Origin: Comamonas denitrificans
GTDB taxonomy: Bacteria > Pseudomonadota > Gammaproteobacteria > Burkholderiales > Burkholderiaceae_C
NCBI RefSeq assembly: GCF_017368815.1
Contig: NZ_JAFNME010000003.1
Coordinates: 62,001-126,000, forward strand
Length of the DNA stretch: 64,000 bases
Reading direction: 5' to 3'
The notes under the pieces were generated by a model. It saw only the letters and a program-made list of their open reading frames with translations. It searched no databases and had not been told where the DNA came from. Position 1 is the first letter of the stretch, and every line of letters begins with the position of its first letter. Below, piece by piece: positions 8,930 through 17,579 of this stretch. A program made the position numbers and the translations under genes.

Positions 8930-10254
8930 ATGGACCGCATCAACAACTTCAACCGCCGGGACTGGCTCAAGCTGCTGACGGCGGGTGCCGCCGCCGCTTG
9001 CGCCACGCACAGTGCCCAGGCCCAGGCAGCGCAGCCGGTCAAGACGGCTGCTCGCATCGTGATTGCGGGGGCCGGGGCGGCGGGGTTGGCGGCGGCTTCG
9101 CGTCTGGCGCAGCAGTTGTCGGGTGCCCAAATTACGCTGGTGGACGCGCGCAAAGAACACTATTACCAGCCTGGTTTTACCCTGGTGGGCGCGGGCATCA
9201 AACCGGCGGACTATGTGGTGTCACAAACGGGCAGTTATGTGCCCTCTGGGGTGCAGTGGGTGCAAGAGCGCGTCACCGAGATCGACCCCGAGGGCAACAA
9301 GGTGGTTACGCAATCGGGCCAGGTGCTGCCGTATGACTTTTTAATAGTCGCCACCGGCCTGCAGCTGGAATATGGCCGCATCGAAGGCATGGAGCCGGGC
9401 CTGATTGGCCAGCATGGCATTGGCAGCATCTACAACGGCCCGGATGCCGCAGCCGCCACCTGGGGCTTGATGAGCCAGTTTGCCACCCAGGGCGGACGCG
9501 GCGTGTTCACCCGCCCTGGCACCGAGATGAAGTGCGCCGGTGCGCCGCTCAAATACACCTTTCTCAGCGAAGACCGCGCCACGCGCCAGGGCGGACGCAG
9601 CAAGGCAGAGTTTGTTTATTTCTCGAACAACGCGGCCTTGTTCAGCGTGCCCATCGTCTCGGAGAGAAGGTGCGCATGCTATTCAAAGAGCGCAACATCC
9701 AAACCCAGTACCACCGGGTGCTGACAGCCATTGACCCCGGCAAACGCATTGCCACTTTCAAGACCCAAGAGGGCACCGAAGAGCAGAACTGGGACTTCAT
9801 TCACATCATCCCGCCCATGCTGGCCCCAGAAGCCGTGCGCAACAGCCCTTTGCCCTGGCAAAGCGGTAACTGGGCTGCCGAGGGCTGGATGGAGGTGGAC
9901 AAAGGCACGCTGCGCCACGTGCGCTACCCCAACGTCTTTGGTGTGGGCGACATTGCCGGCGTGCCCAAGGGCAAGACGGCGGCCAGCGTGAAGTGGCAGG
10001 TGCCGGTGGCCATCGATCACTTGGTGGCCGATATTCAGGGCAAGCAGTCCGATGCGCGGTACAACGGCTACACCTCCTGCCCCCTGATCACCCGCCTAGG
10101 CCAGGCCATGCTGGTGGAGTTTGATTACGAAAATAATCTCACGCCCTCCTTCCCCGGGGTCATTGCGCCGCTGGAGGAGCTGTGGATCAGCTGGGTCATG
10201 AAGACCATGGCCCTCAAGCCCACCTACATCAGCATGCTGCGTGGTCAGGCTTGA
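8930..10254 (+). pseudogene. Tat-exported FAD/NAD(P)-binding oxidoreductase, sulfide:quinone reductase-like, frameshifted
   Basis: The first frame (8930 to about 9663) encodes a twin-arginine signal (NRRDWLKLL, then Ala-rich to AQAQA), a GxGxxG dinucleotide site (RIVIAGAGAAGLAAASRL) and an SQR-like core with EHYYQPGFTLVGAG and FLIVATGLQLEYG. At the GAGAGA run at 9662-9667 the reading shifts to the next frame, which continues with EKVRMLFKERNIQTQYH through YPNVFGVGDIAGVPKGKTAASVKWQ to the stop at 10254. Removing 2 nt would give one 440-residue protein. Either it is a true recent pseudogene or a sequencing slip. The start has AGGAGA 6 nt upstream. A small membrane protein follows. Confidence 0.85.
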
Positions 10255-10290
10255 TTCCCAGAACCCCGAACCCCAAGAAGGAAACCCGTC

Positions 10291-10656
10291 ATGAAAGAAC
10301 TCGATCCGCTGATTTTCTGGTACGTCTTTCAAGAGATGCTGGGCGCACCGCTGCTGTGGTTGCTCATTATTTTGATAGCTGGAGGCACTTTGGCCTTCTT
10401 ATTTTTACTATTCAAAGAGCGCACAATCGTTGCTCGGCGCATGGTAGGTGCTCAAGCAATAGGATTGCTCGGCGGTGCGCTGGCCCTGGTGGTGATGGCC
10501 AAGGTGTCGTCCTCGGGCTTTACCGATGCAGGCGGCCCGGCCGACTGGTTTTTGATTGCCCTGGTCTTTGGCCTGGGGGCTGTGGGCACCACGGTGTTGG
10601 GTTACACCGTGGCGGGCTATATGCACTGCAAATGCCCGAGGGCTGCAAAGGCCTAG
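10291..10656 (+). CDS. Small three- or four-helix membrane protein next to the SQR-like gene
   Basis: The 121-residue product starts MKELDPLIFWYVFQEMLGAP and has hydrophobic segments at about residues 20-41, 54-70 and 84-110. KVSSSGFTDAGGPADW forms a conserved-looking polar stretch between the last two. I believe this is the family catalogued as DUF5368, which often accompanies sulfide:quinone reductase-like genes, but that is from memory. AAGGAA lies 8 nt before the ATG, and the gap to the upstream gene is 36 bp, so co-transcription is likely. The function is unknown. Confidence 0.75.
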   Translation: MKELDPLIFWYVFQEMLGAPLLWLLIILIAGGTLAFLFLLFKERTIVARRMVGAQAIGLLGGALALVVMAKVSSSGFTDAGGPADWFLIALVFGLGAVGTTVLGYTVAGYMHCKCPRAAKA

Positions 10657-10679
10657 CCGCTCGTGGCGCTGGGGCTTTT

Positions 10680-11588
10680 TTAGCGCCGCCCGCGTTGCAT
10701 GATGGCGGTGCCCAGCACCGCCAAAGTGCCGCCAATGAGCAGGCTGGTATCCAGTGCCTCGTGCAGCAGCAGCGCCGACACCGCCACCCCCACCACCGGC
10801 ACCAGGGTGATGTAGCCGGCTGCCGCGCCTGCACCCAGGCGCTTGACCCCATCAAAGAACCAGGCATAGGCCAGGGCCGTGGCACCAAAGGCCAAGAACA
10901 ACAAAGCCCCCCAGGCACTCCAGCCGCTGTGCAGGGCCGCTTGCACTCCGGCAGGGCCTTCCACCAGCAAGCTGGCCACAATCAAAAACAGCGCCCCAAA
11001 GCTGGCCGTCACCGCCGTGGCCGAGAGCGCATCCACCCCATTCATCACCCAGCGCCCCAGCAAGGTGTAGCCCACCCAACAGGCCACACAGCCCAGAATC
11101 AGCCACTCGCCCAAGCCCAGCTGCCCCTGCAAAATGTGCAAGGGGTTGCCTTGGGAAATCACGATGATGGCGCCGCAAAACGCCATGGCCATGCCCAGGC
11201 CGATGATGGCATTGAGCCGTTCTTTGAACAGCCACACCGCCAGCAGCAGCGTGACCACCGGATTGAGGGTGATCAGCAAGGCCGCCTTGCCCGCCGGCAG
11301 GTACTGCAGCCCCGACAGGAACAGGCTGGCATAGCCAAATACCCCAACAAAACCGCCTAAAGCCATACCCATCCAGCGCTTCGTGCTCCAGTTTTTAAGT
11401 TGTGTGAAGCCGCCACTGTGGTACATCCACGGCAGCAACACCAGCAGCGCCAGCACAAACCGCAAGCTGGCGGCTGCCAGCGGTGGCATGGCCTGGGCCA
11501 CGATGCGCCCGGCGGGCCAGGAGGCCCCCCACAGAATGACCATGCCTAGCATGCGGGCGTGGGGGCCAAAGTTGGAAAGTCGTAGCAT
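10680..11588 (-). CDS. DMT-superfamily (EamA) transporter
   Basis: The product is a 302-residue inner-membrane protein with about ten hydrophobic helices in two homologous halves. Motifs include ILWGASWPAGRIVAQ in the first helix and the repeated PVVTLLLAVWLFKE / PVVGVAVSALLLHE at the ends of the two EamA units. These proteins export metabolites or amino acids; the substrate cannot be told. The frame is open to a TTG at 11639, but the ATG at 11588 places the first helix near the N-terminus. It converges with the small membrane protein gene, 23 bp away. Neither start has a strong ribosome-binding site. Confidence 0.88.
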   Translation of the reverse strand: MLRLSNFGPHARMLGMVILWGASWPAGRIVAQAMPPLAAASLRFVLALLVLLPWMYHSGGFTQLKNWSTKRWMGMALGGFVGVFGYASLFLSGLQYLPAGKAALLITLNPVVTLLLAVWLFKERLNAIIGLGMAMAFCGAIIVISQGNPLHILQGQLGLGEWLILGCVACWVGYTLLGRWVMNGVDALSATAVTASFGALFLIVASLLVEGPAGVQAALHSGWSAWGALLFLAFGATALAYAWFFDGVKRLGAGAAAGYITLVPVVGVAVSALLLHEALDTSLLIGGTLAVLGTAIMQRGRR

Positions 11589-11719
11589 AGGGGGCGCACT
11601 ATAGGCTTGCTGCACCTGCGTGGTGCTGGATAGTGCCAAGAGGTTTGGGAAAGAGCAGGCCTTTAGGCAGGCCTGGGGGGGGATATTGGATGTTGGGTGG
11701 CTGGTGCCAAGCGGCCAGG

Positions 11720-12448
11720 TCAGCGCCCTTCGCGGGAATTGTTCACCAAGCGTTGCAGTGCCTCTTGGTTGAGGATGCGGATATGGCGCTGTTTGACCTC
11801 TACCATGCCATCTTCGACAAATTTGGAGAAGGTGCGGCTGACGGTTTCGAGTTTGAGGCCCAGGTAACTGCCAATTTCTTCGCGCGTCATGCGCAAAATC
11901 AGCTCCGAAGAAGAAAAACCGCGTGAATGCAGGCGTTGCACCAAATTCAAAATAAATGCGGCCAGCCGTTCCTCGGCCCGCATGCTGCCCAGCAGCAGCA
12001 TCACACTGTGCTCGCGCACGATTTCACGGCTCATGACTTTGTGCACATGCGATTGCAGCGCCGTGACTTCGCGGGAGATTTCTTCGATGCGGTTAAACGG
12101 CATCACGCACACTTCGGCGTTCTCTAGCGCAATCGCATCGCAGGTGTGGTGATTGTGAACAATGCCATCCAAGCCAATGATTTCCCCCGCCATTTGAAAG
12201 CCGGTGACTTGGTAGCGACCGTCCTCGGTGGCGACACAGGTTTTGAAAAATCCGGTGCGAATGGCGTAGAGCGAGGTGAAATCTTCACCGTTTTGAAACA
12301 GCATGTCGCCACGCTTGATCTTGCGCCGGGTGGCGACCACCTCTTCAATGCGCTGCATTTGCTGGCAGTCCAGGCCCACGGGCATGCACAGTTCGCGCAG
12401 ATTGCAATTGGAGCAGGTAACTTGTATGGATGCAGTGGTAGGAGTCAT
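11720..12448 (-). CDS. fnr: FNR-type oxygen-sensing transcriptional regulator
   Basis: CRP/FNR-family regulator of anaerobic and microaerobic genes, 242 residues from the ATG at 12448. The Fe-S ligand cysteines are visible as CSNCNLRELC (C12, C15, C21) plus C103 in NHHTCDA, matching E. coli FNR spacing. A cyclic-nucleotide-like beta-roll follows, then a C-terminal winged helix with MTREEIGSYLGLKLETVSR, whose E-x2-S-R residues read TTGAT/C half sites. It is divergent from hemN. Two FNR-box-like sites lie in the shared promoter, which suggests autoregulation. Confidence 0.95.
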   Translation of the reverse strand: MTPTTASIQVTCSNCNLRELCMPVGLDCQQMQRIEEVVATRRKIKRGDMLFQNGEDFTSLYAIRTGFFKTCVATEDGRYQVTGFQMAGEIIGLDGIVHNHHTCDAIALENAEVCVMPFNRIEEISREVTALQSHVHKVMSREIVREHSVMLLLGSMRAEERLAAFILNLVQRLHSRGFSSSELILRMTREEIGSYLGLKLETVSRTFSKFVEDGMVEVKQRHIRILNQEALQRLVNNSREGR

Positions 12449-12528
12449 TGAGCCAAGACCGCCGTTGCCCGGGGCAAAGAGATAAAACAAAGGAAGACAC
12501 GGGGCATTTGGGGTAAGCCCGTGCTGCG

Positions 12529-12542
12529 CTGACTTAGGTCAA
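12529..12542. promoter_or_regulatory. FNR box (one mismatch) between fnr and hemN
   Basis: CTGAC-TTAG-GTCAA is a dyad matching TTGAC-N4-GTCAA at nine of ten arm positions. It lies 81 bp from the fnr start. Confidence 0.6.
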
Positions 12543-12572
12543 ATTATCACCCGATTCCTTTTAAATAAATAA

Positions 12573-12586
12573 TTGACACACGTCAA
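12573..12586. promoter_or_regulatory. FNR box (perfect dyad) between fnr and hemN
   Basis: TTGAC-ACAC-GTCAA is a perfect inverted repeat of the TTGAC half site. It is 57 bp upstream of the hemN ATG, a position fitting activation of hemN when oxygen is low. Confidence 0.75.
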
Positions 12587-12643
12587 GTCGGTAGCTTGGT
12601 TATTTACCCGAAAATAAAGGGCTTACCAAGGAGAAGATTGCCC

Positions 12644-14026
12644 ATGAGTATTGTCACGCCCGATTTGCTGCGCCGTTATGACGTGCCAGGGCCACGCTAT
12701 ACCTCCTACCCGACGGCTGACCGCTTTGTTGAGGCCTTCCGCGAAAAAGATTACATCGTTGCGCTGCAGCAGCGCAAAGTGCTCTCTGCCACGGCAGTGC
12801 AGCCACTGTCGCTGTACATCCACATTCCGTTTTGTGAATCGCTGTGCTACTACTGCGCGTGCAACAAAATCATCACCAAACACCACGATCGGGCGGCAAA
12901 GTACTTGCAGTATCTGGAGCGTGAGCTCGATTTGCATGTGCAGCACCTGGGGCGTGGGCAGGTGGTGAGTCAGCTGCATTTTGGGGGGGGAACACCGACG
13001 TTCTTGTCCGATGAAGAGCTTGCCAGCCTGATGCAGGTACTGCGGGCACGGTTTGAGTTTGCCCCCGATGGTGAATATTCGATTGAGGTGGATCCCCGCA
13101 CGGTCACGCCTGAACGCTTGCAAGTGCTATGGGATATTGGCCTGAACCGCCTGAGCTTTGGCGTGCAGGATTTTGACTCTGATGTGCAGCAAGCCGTGCA
13201 TCGCATTCAGCCGGCTGAACAGGTGTTTGCCTTGGTCGAGGCGGCCCGCAAAATCGGTTTTAAATCGCTGAACGTCGATTTGATCTACGGCCTGCCCAAA
13301 CAAAATCCGCAATCCTTTGCCCGTACGCTGGAGCAGGTGGGGGAGTTGCGGCCTGATCGCATTGCCTTGTATGGCTACGCCCACCTGCCTGAGCGCTTCA
13401 AGTCGCAGCGGCGCATTTTGCGGCCTGACTTGCCCACAGCGGGTGACAAGCTGGAAATGCTTTCGGCAGCCATTGATAGCTTTATCGATGCAGGTTATGT
13501 GTACGTGGGGATGGACCACTTCGCCCTGCCGGACGATGCCTTGGCGATTGCCAAACGCCAAGGGCGCTTGCACCGCAACTTTCAAGGCTATAGCACCCAG
13601 CCCGATTGCGATTTGATTGCTTTGGGTGTGTCGGCCATTGGCCGCATTGGCGGCACTTACAGCCAAAATGCGAAAACTTTGGACGAGTATTACGATTTGA
13701 TCGACCAAGGTTTGCTGCCCATTGTGCGTGGTTTGGCGCTGTCTAAAGACGACTTGATTCGCCGCGCCGTGATCATGGCCATCATGTGCCAAGGCGAGCT
13801 GTTGTTTGAATCCATCAACAACGCCTGGCTGATTGATTGCAAGCAGTACTTTGCTGCTGAGTTTGAGTTGCTGCGTGGCCAGCAAGAAGAGGGCTTGGTT
13901 GAAGTGTTGGACGACTGTATTCGTGTCACTTCCAAGGGATGGTTTTTTGTCCGTGGGGTGGCCTTGGTGTTTGACCGCTATTTGCAAGCCGCGCGCAGTC
14001 GGGAGCGCTTTTCGCGGATCATCTGA
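12644..14026 (+). CDS. hemN: Oxygen-independent coproporphyrinogen III oxidase (radical SAM)
   Basis: Converts coproporphyrinogen III to protoporphyrinogen IX without oxygen in heme synthesis; cytosolic. The 460-residue product has the radical-SAM motif PFCESLCYYC (C64, C68, C71), followed by the extra Cys73 typical of HemN, and FGGGTPTFL for SAM binding. AAGGAGA lies 9 nt before the ATG at 12644; the frame's upstream extension has no support. FNR control is indicated by the dyad at 12573. The TauE-like gene starts 3 nt after its stop. Confidence 0.96.
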   Translation: MSIVTPDLLRRYDVPGPRYTSYPTADRFVEAFREKDYIVALQQRKVLSATAVQPLSLYIHIPFCESLCYYCACNKIITKHHDRAAKYLQYLERELDLHVQHLGRGQVVSQLHFGGGTPTFLSDEELASLMQVLRARFEFAPDGEYSIEVDPRTVTPERLQVLWDIGLNRLSFGVQDFDSDVQQAVHRIQPAEQVFALVEAARKIGFKSLNVDLIYGLPKQNPQSFARTLEQVGELRPDRIALYGYAHLPERFKSQRRILRPDLPTAGDKLEMLSAAIDSFIDAGYVYVGMDHFALPDDALAIAKRQGRLHRNFQGYSTQPDCDLIALGVSAIGRIGGTYSQNAKTLDEYYDLIDQGLLPIVRGLALSKDDLIRRAVIMAIMCQGELLFESINNAWLIDCKQYFAAEFELLRGQQEEGLVEVLDDCIRVTSKGWFFVRGVALVFDRYLQAARSRERFSRII

Positions 14027-14029
14027 TCC

Positions 14030-14716
14030 ATGCTGATCTCTTTGCTGTGGACAACCTTATTCATGGGGCTCGTAGGGGGGCCCCATTGTCTTGTCATGTG
14101 TGCAGCGCCCTGTGCGCTGGTTGCCTCTGGTGGTGCTTCTGACCAGGCCGCATCGCGTTGGCGTTGGCTGAGTTTTCACGTTGGGCGTTTGCTCGGCTAT
14201 AGCGCCTTGGGGGCGTTGGCTGCCTGGGCCATGGGCGAGATGGCCTGGCTGGCCAGCACCACCACGTGGCTGCGTCCTGTGTGGACGGGCATGCATTTGG
14301 CCATTTTGTTTTGGGGTGGGCTAATGCTGCTCCAGGGCCAACAGCCGCGCTGGCTGGAGGCCGGTGGGCGGGCTGTGTGGCGCAAAGTGCAGCCCTTGGT
14401 GACGCAACCCAGTGGTAGCTTTTTGGCGGGTATGGCCTGGGCACTTTTGCCATGTGGGTTGTTGTATTCGGCAGTGCTGACCGCCGCCTTGGCGGCCAAT
14501 CCTGGCTTTGGGGCGCTGAGTATGCTGGCTTTTGGCGTGGGGTCGGGCCTGTGGCTGTGGCTGGCTCCGCTGGCTTGGCGTTTGCTGCAAGGGGCCGTGG
14601 GGCGTTGGCGCAGCGATTGGGGCACCCGGGCGGCGGGGGCGATGCTGGTGGGGGTTGCGTTGTGGGCGCTGTGGCTGGATGCGGTGCATGGGCCAGAGCT
14701 GTGGTGTGCGACCTAG
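14030..14716 (+). CDS. TauE/SafE-family (cytochrome-oxidase-linked) membrane protein
   Basis: The 228-residue membrane protein has about six hydrophobic helices. The start, WTTLFMGLVGGPHCLVMCAAPC, has a GGPHCxxMC motif, and LLPCGLLYSAV lies mid-protein. This is the short sulfite-exporter/TauE-like family that sits with fnr, hemN and cbb3 oxidase genes in many proteobacteria and is suspected to handle copper or thiols. It is translationally linked to hemN (3-nt gap), so it is probably under FNR. The substrate is not known. It converges with the 6S RNA gene. Confidence 0.82.
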   Translation: MLISLLWTTLFMGLVGGPHCLVMCAAPCALVASGGASDQAASRWRWLSFHVGRLLGYSALGALAAWAMGEMAWLASTTTWLRPVWTGMHLAILFWGGLMLLQGQQPRWLEAGGRAVWRKVQPLVTQPSGSFLAGMAWALLPCGLLYSAVLTAALAANPGFGALSMLAFGVGSGLWLWLAPLAWRLLQGAVGRWRSDWGTRAAGAMLVGVALWALWLDAVHGPELWCAT

Positions 14717-14760
14717 CCAAGCGTTGGCGGGTGCCAGCGCTGCACATAAGGCATAAGGTG

Positions 14761-14928
14761 TCTGCAAAACTACCGGGCCGTCAACCTGAACCGGGGGTTC
14801 AGGTGGGCGAGGGCAGCCTGGCGTTGGGTTCATCTGACGCGAGACGATCACGCTCCCCAGGCAATGTACCAAGCCCGTGCTCAATGAGCATTGGTTCAAG
14901 GCAATATAAAGCCCGACAGAATTGCAGA
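14761..14928 (-). ncRNA. ssrS: 6S RNA
   Basis: On the minus strand the ends pair as TCTGCAA...TTGCAGA with a second closing helix CGGGC/GCCCG. The 3' part carries the conserved hairpin CCTGAACC...GGTTCAGG followed by a GACGGCCCGG-type strand, matching the 3' side of E. coli 6S RNA. The position just after zapA is the classical ssrS location. A TAAAAT -10 element lies 7-12 nt before the 5' end. 6S RNA binds the sigma-70 holoenzyme in stationary phase. The ends may be off by a few bases. No formyltetrahydrofolate cyclo-ligase gene follows here. Confidence 0.85.
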
Positions 14929-14973
14929 CGGCGCGATTTTAGCAAGCCTGCAGGGGCAGGGCTTACAAAATAA

Positions 14974-15309
14974 TTAAATTGTTGGTGCGGGTGCCAGCAC
15001 CCGGTCTAGGCGCTCAACCAGGGCGTTCAGGCGGGCCTGCTCGGCGGCAGTGGGTGCGGTGCAGATGGGGGCTGGCTGCGGTTGCAGCAGCTGCTGCTGA
15101 ATGTGCTTTTGCAAGGCCTGGTTTTGGAAGGCAAAGTTCACGGCCGCCAACACGGCAGCCTGTTCGCGGGTGCGCACTTTGGCCAATTCACACAAGGGCT
15201 GCATGGCCTGGTTGGCTTTGACCACGGCTTCGAGCAAGGCGGCTTCTTGCCCATCGGGGCAGCTTAAAACATAGTCTTGCTGCAAAATTTTTACGGAAAC
15301 TTGGCTCAT
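14974..15309 (-). CDS. zapA: Cell division protein ZapA
   Basis: The 111-residue FtsZ-ring-stabilising protein begins MSQVSVKILQQDYVLSCPDG and has the ZapA pattern of an N-terminal beta domain, then KVRTREQAAVLAAVNFAF and a C-terminal coiled coil. Its start overlaps the stop of the upstream ZapB-like gene by 4 nt (ATGA), which shows translational coupling. The 6S RNA gene follows 45 bp downstream. Confidence 0.92.
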   Translation of the reverse strand: MSQVSVKILQQDYVLSCPDGQEAALLEAVVKANQAMQPLCELAKVRTREQAAVLAAVNFAFQNQALQKHIQQQLLQPQPAPICTAPTAAEQARLNALVERLDRVLAPAPTI

Positions 15310-15539
15310 GCCTCCTCCTGGTCAGCGCTGTGTGTGCTTTGATTGACGGGCAATTGCGCGATCAAGGTATCAATGCGGGCGCGGGCTGCTTGCAGGCGCA
15401 AGCGCAGCGAGTCACGCTCTTGGAGGGTGGCGTTGAGTTGCGCCTGCAGCTCGGTGTGGGCGTGCGCCAGTGCTTCGTAGCGACTGAGCAAGGCCTCGGT
15501 ACGCGCGGCCAGATCGTCAAGGGAAAAAGTGGTGGTCAT
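15306..15539 (-). CDS. Small coiled-coil protein (ZapB/TIGR02449-like) upstream of zapA
   Basis: The 77-residue, almost entirely coiled-coil protein (MTTTFSLDDLAARTEALLSR, then ELQAQLNATLQERDSLRLRL) overlaps zapA by 4 nt. Short coiled-coil genes in this position are usually annotated as TIGR02449 or ZapB-like division factors. The homology is weak because coiled coils resemble each other, so the role is inferred from linkage to zapA. The ATG at 15539 is chosen over the upstream open frame. Confidence 0.75.
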   Translation of the reverse strand: MTTTFSLDDLAARTEALLSRYEALAHAHTELQAQLNATLQERDSLRLRLQAARARIDTLIAQLPVNQSTHSADQEEA

Positions 15540-15648
15540 GCAGGGGTCGATTGTAGGCGTTGCGCTGATTTTTGTGCGGCGCAGCAAATGCAACAGATGG
15601 TGAATTGGTCAGGGCTTCTACAATCCTGGTGGTGGTGCAATTTTCTAA

Positions 15649-15692
15649 AAAAATAGCGTATACCGCTTGTTTAATCAATAAAAACTAGTAAA
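15649..15692. repeat. Partial dispersed repeat upstream of the BtuF-like gene
   Basis: TAGCGTATACCGCTTGTTTA followed by ATCAATAAAAACTAGT matches the outer-arm-plus-AT part of the repeat family. It ends at the btuF-like start codon, so the gene's ribosome-binding region lies within the repeat. Confidence 0.5.
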
Positions 15693-16579
15693 TGAATCTT
15701 AAAAATATGTCAGTAAAGCGATTCATGCTATGGCTTGTATGGTTTTGCAGTGGTTTGCCGCTTCAAATTCAGGCCCAGACGGCCCCTGCGCTGGACCGTG
15801 CTCCCCAGCGGATTGTGAGTTTGCAGCCAGCATTGACCGAGGTGCTGTGCGCTTTAGAGCAGTGCCAGCGCCTGGTGGGCATAGACCGCTATTCGAGCTG
15901 GCCGGCTGAGGCCCTCGCCCATTTGCCCAAGGTGGGGGGCGGCCTGGATCCGAGCCTGGAGGCCATCATCGCCCTGCAACCCGATGCGGTGCTGCTGTCG
16001 CGTGCCGCCCCGGTGGGGGAGCGTTTGCGGGCTTTGGGTGTGCGCACGGTGGTGCTGGATGCGCAAAACCTGGCCGAGGTGCAGCACATGATCGTCACCA
16101 TTGCCGCTTTGGTCCACCAGCCTGCAGCGGGGGCGCAACTGTGGCAGCAGCTGCAAGCAGCGCTGGATGGCGTGGCGCAGCGCTTGCCGCCGACGATTGC
16201 TGGCACCCGCGTGTATGTTGAAGTGGGGCAAGGGCCGTATGCCGCTGGGGCCAGTTCTTATCTGGGTGAAATTTTGACCCGCATGGGCATGGTCAATGTG
16301 GTGCCGGCAGAAATGGGGCCTTTCCCCTTGGTGAGCCCCGAGTTTGTGCTGCGTGCGGCCCCGCAAGTGGTGATTCAAGGCGCGGCCGCGGCCGCTGCGC
16401 CCCCTTTTCCTGGATGGGGGCAATTGCCTGCGGTGCGCGAGCAGCGCATTTGCCGTTTTGATGCGGAGCAAATCAATATTTTGGTGCGCCCTGGCCCGCG
16501 CATGGCACAGGCTGCGCAACTGCTGGCCCAGTGCTTGATCGACAAGGCCCCTCGCCATGCCAAGCCATCCTCTTTGTAA
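15692..16579 (+). CDS. BtuF-like periplasmic substrate-binding protein (cobalamin or chelate importer)
   Basis: The 295-residue protein has a signal peptide (FMLWLVWFCSGLPLQIQAQ). A helical-backbone metal-receptor fold is suggested by RIVSLQPALTEVLCALEQC, LVGIDRYSSWP and SLEAIIALQPDAVLLS, which is close to the BtuF pattern. It should deliver vitamin B12 or a related chelate to the following permease. A later ATG at 15707 is also possible. I looked for a cobalamin riboswitch upstream and did not find one, so B12 specificity is less sure. The stop overlaps the permease start by 23 nt. Confidence 0.82.
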   Translation: MNLKNMSVKRFMLWLVWFCSGLPLQIQAQTAPALDRAPQRIVSLQPALTEVLCALEQCQRLVGIDRYSSWPAEALAHLPKVGGGLDPSLEAIIALQPDAVLLSRAAPVGERLRALGVRTVVLDAQNLAEVQHMIVTIAALVHQPAAGAQLWQQLQAALDGVAQRLPPTIAGTRVYVEVGQGPYAAGASSYLGEILTRMGMVNVVPAEMGPFPLVSPEFVLRAAPQVVIQGAAAAAAPPFPGWGQLPAVREQRICRFDAEQINILVRPGPRMAQAAQLLAQCLIDKAPRHAKPSSL

Positions 16580-17579
16580 CACCGCGCCCGCCGCCCGTTG
16601 GCTGGGGCTGGCTTTGGTGCTGCTCAGCCTTGGGTTGCTGGCGATGGGGGTGGCGGTGGGCAGCACCGGGCTGGAGGCGGTGTGGCGCTGGCCGCACGAT
16701 GCCATTGCCCAGCAAATCATTGTGGAGATTCGCTTGCCGCGCACGCTGGGGGCCTGGCTGGCCGGGGCGCTGCTGGGCTTGGCTGGAGCGGTGGCGCAAG
16801 GATTGTTTCGCAACCCTTTGGCCGATCCGTATCTGTTGGGCAGTGCTTCCGGGGCGGCGTTGGGCGGGGCGCTGGCCTTGCTGTTGGCCGGTGGTGCCCC
16901 GCTGGGCTTGCTGTGGCTGCCGCGGCTGGGCATGACGGGGATGGCGTTTATGGGGGCTGCCGGTGCGGTATTTTTGGCGCTGGTTTTGGCCCAAGGCAGT
17001 CAGCAGGGCTTGCGCCTCTTGCTGGCCGGGGTGGTGGTGGGGGTGGTGCTGGGTGCGGTGCGCGATGGGTTGGAGCTGCGCTACCCCGAGATTTTGCAGC
17101 CCATGAAAGCCTTTGGCCTGGGCAGCACCGCGTTGGTTGGCTGGGCCGCGTGCGCTGTGATGGCCGCAGCCTGGCTGCTGTGTTTGGCCGCCGCCTGGAG
17201 TCTGGCGCGGGCGTTGGATGGCTTGGCCCTGGGCGAGGCCACGGCCGCCAGTTTGGGCCTGCCTTTGACAGCGATGCGCTTGGGGCTGCTGGCCGTGCTG
17301 GCACTGGCCACGGGCACGGCGGTGGCGCAAACGGGGTTGATTGCTTTTGTCGGTCTGGCTGCGCCGCATTTGGTGCGCAGCCTGGTGCAGGGGCCCCACC
17401 GCACCAGTGTGGTGCTGGCCAGTGCCATGGGGGGGGCGTTGCTGTTGGCGGCGGATATTTTGGCGCGGGGCTTGCTGGCCCCTCAGGAGTTGCCCGTCGG
17501 TGTGGTCACCGCCTTGCTGGGGGGGAGCTACCTGCTGGTGCTGATGTACCAGCGCAGAATGCGGGACTTGGCATCATGA
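16557..17579 (+). CDS. BtuC/FecCD-type ABC transporter permease
   Basis: The 340-residue inner-membrane permease has about ten helices. Its motifs include EIRLPRTLGAWLAGALLGLAG early, GLFRNPLADPYLLGSASGAALG, and GLIAFVGLAAPHLVRSLVQGPH near the coupling region, all standard for the FecCD family. It starts inside the 3' end of the binding-protein gene and its stop overlaps the ATPase start (ATGA), so the three genes form a tight operon. The substrate is presumably cobalamin or an iron chelate. Confidence 0.9.
   Translation: MPSHPLCNTAPAARWLGLALVLLSLGLLAMGVAVGSTGLEAVWRWPHDAIAQQIIVEIRLPRTLGAWLAGALLGLAGAVAQGLFRNPLADPYLLGSASGAALGGALALLLAGGAPLGLLWLPRLGMTGMAFMGAAGAVFLALVLAQGSQQGLRLLLAGVVVGVVLGAVRDGLELRYPEILQPMKAFGLGSTALVGWAACAVMAAAWLLCLAAAWSLARALDGLALGEATAASLGLPLTAMRLGLLAVLALATGTAVAQTGLIAFVGLAAPHLVRSLVQGPHRTSVVLASAMGGALLLAADILARGLLAPQELPVGVVTALLGGSYLLVLMYQRRMRDLAS

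Noticed and set aside
10365-10440. Possible repeat arm (TGATAGCTGGAGGCACTTTG) inside the small membrane protein gene
   Set aside because: The similarity is short and the encoded helix is what this protein family would have at that place.
15540-15691. Cobalamin riboswitch before the BtuF-like gene
   Set aside because: No B12-box or conserved core segments could be found in the 150 bp upstream.
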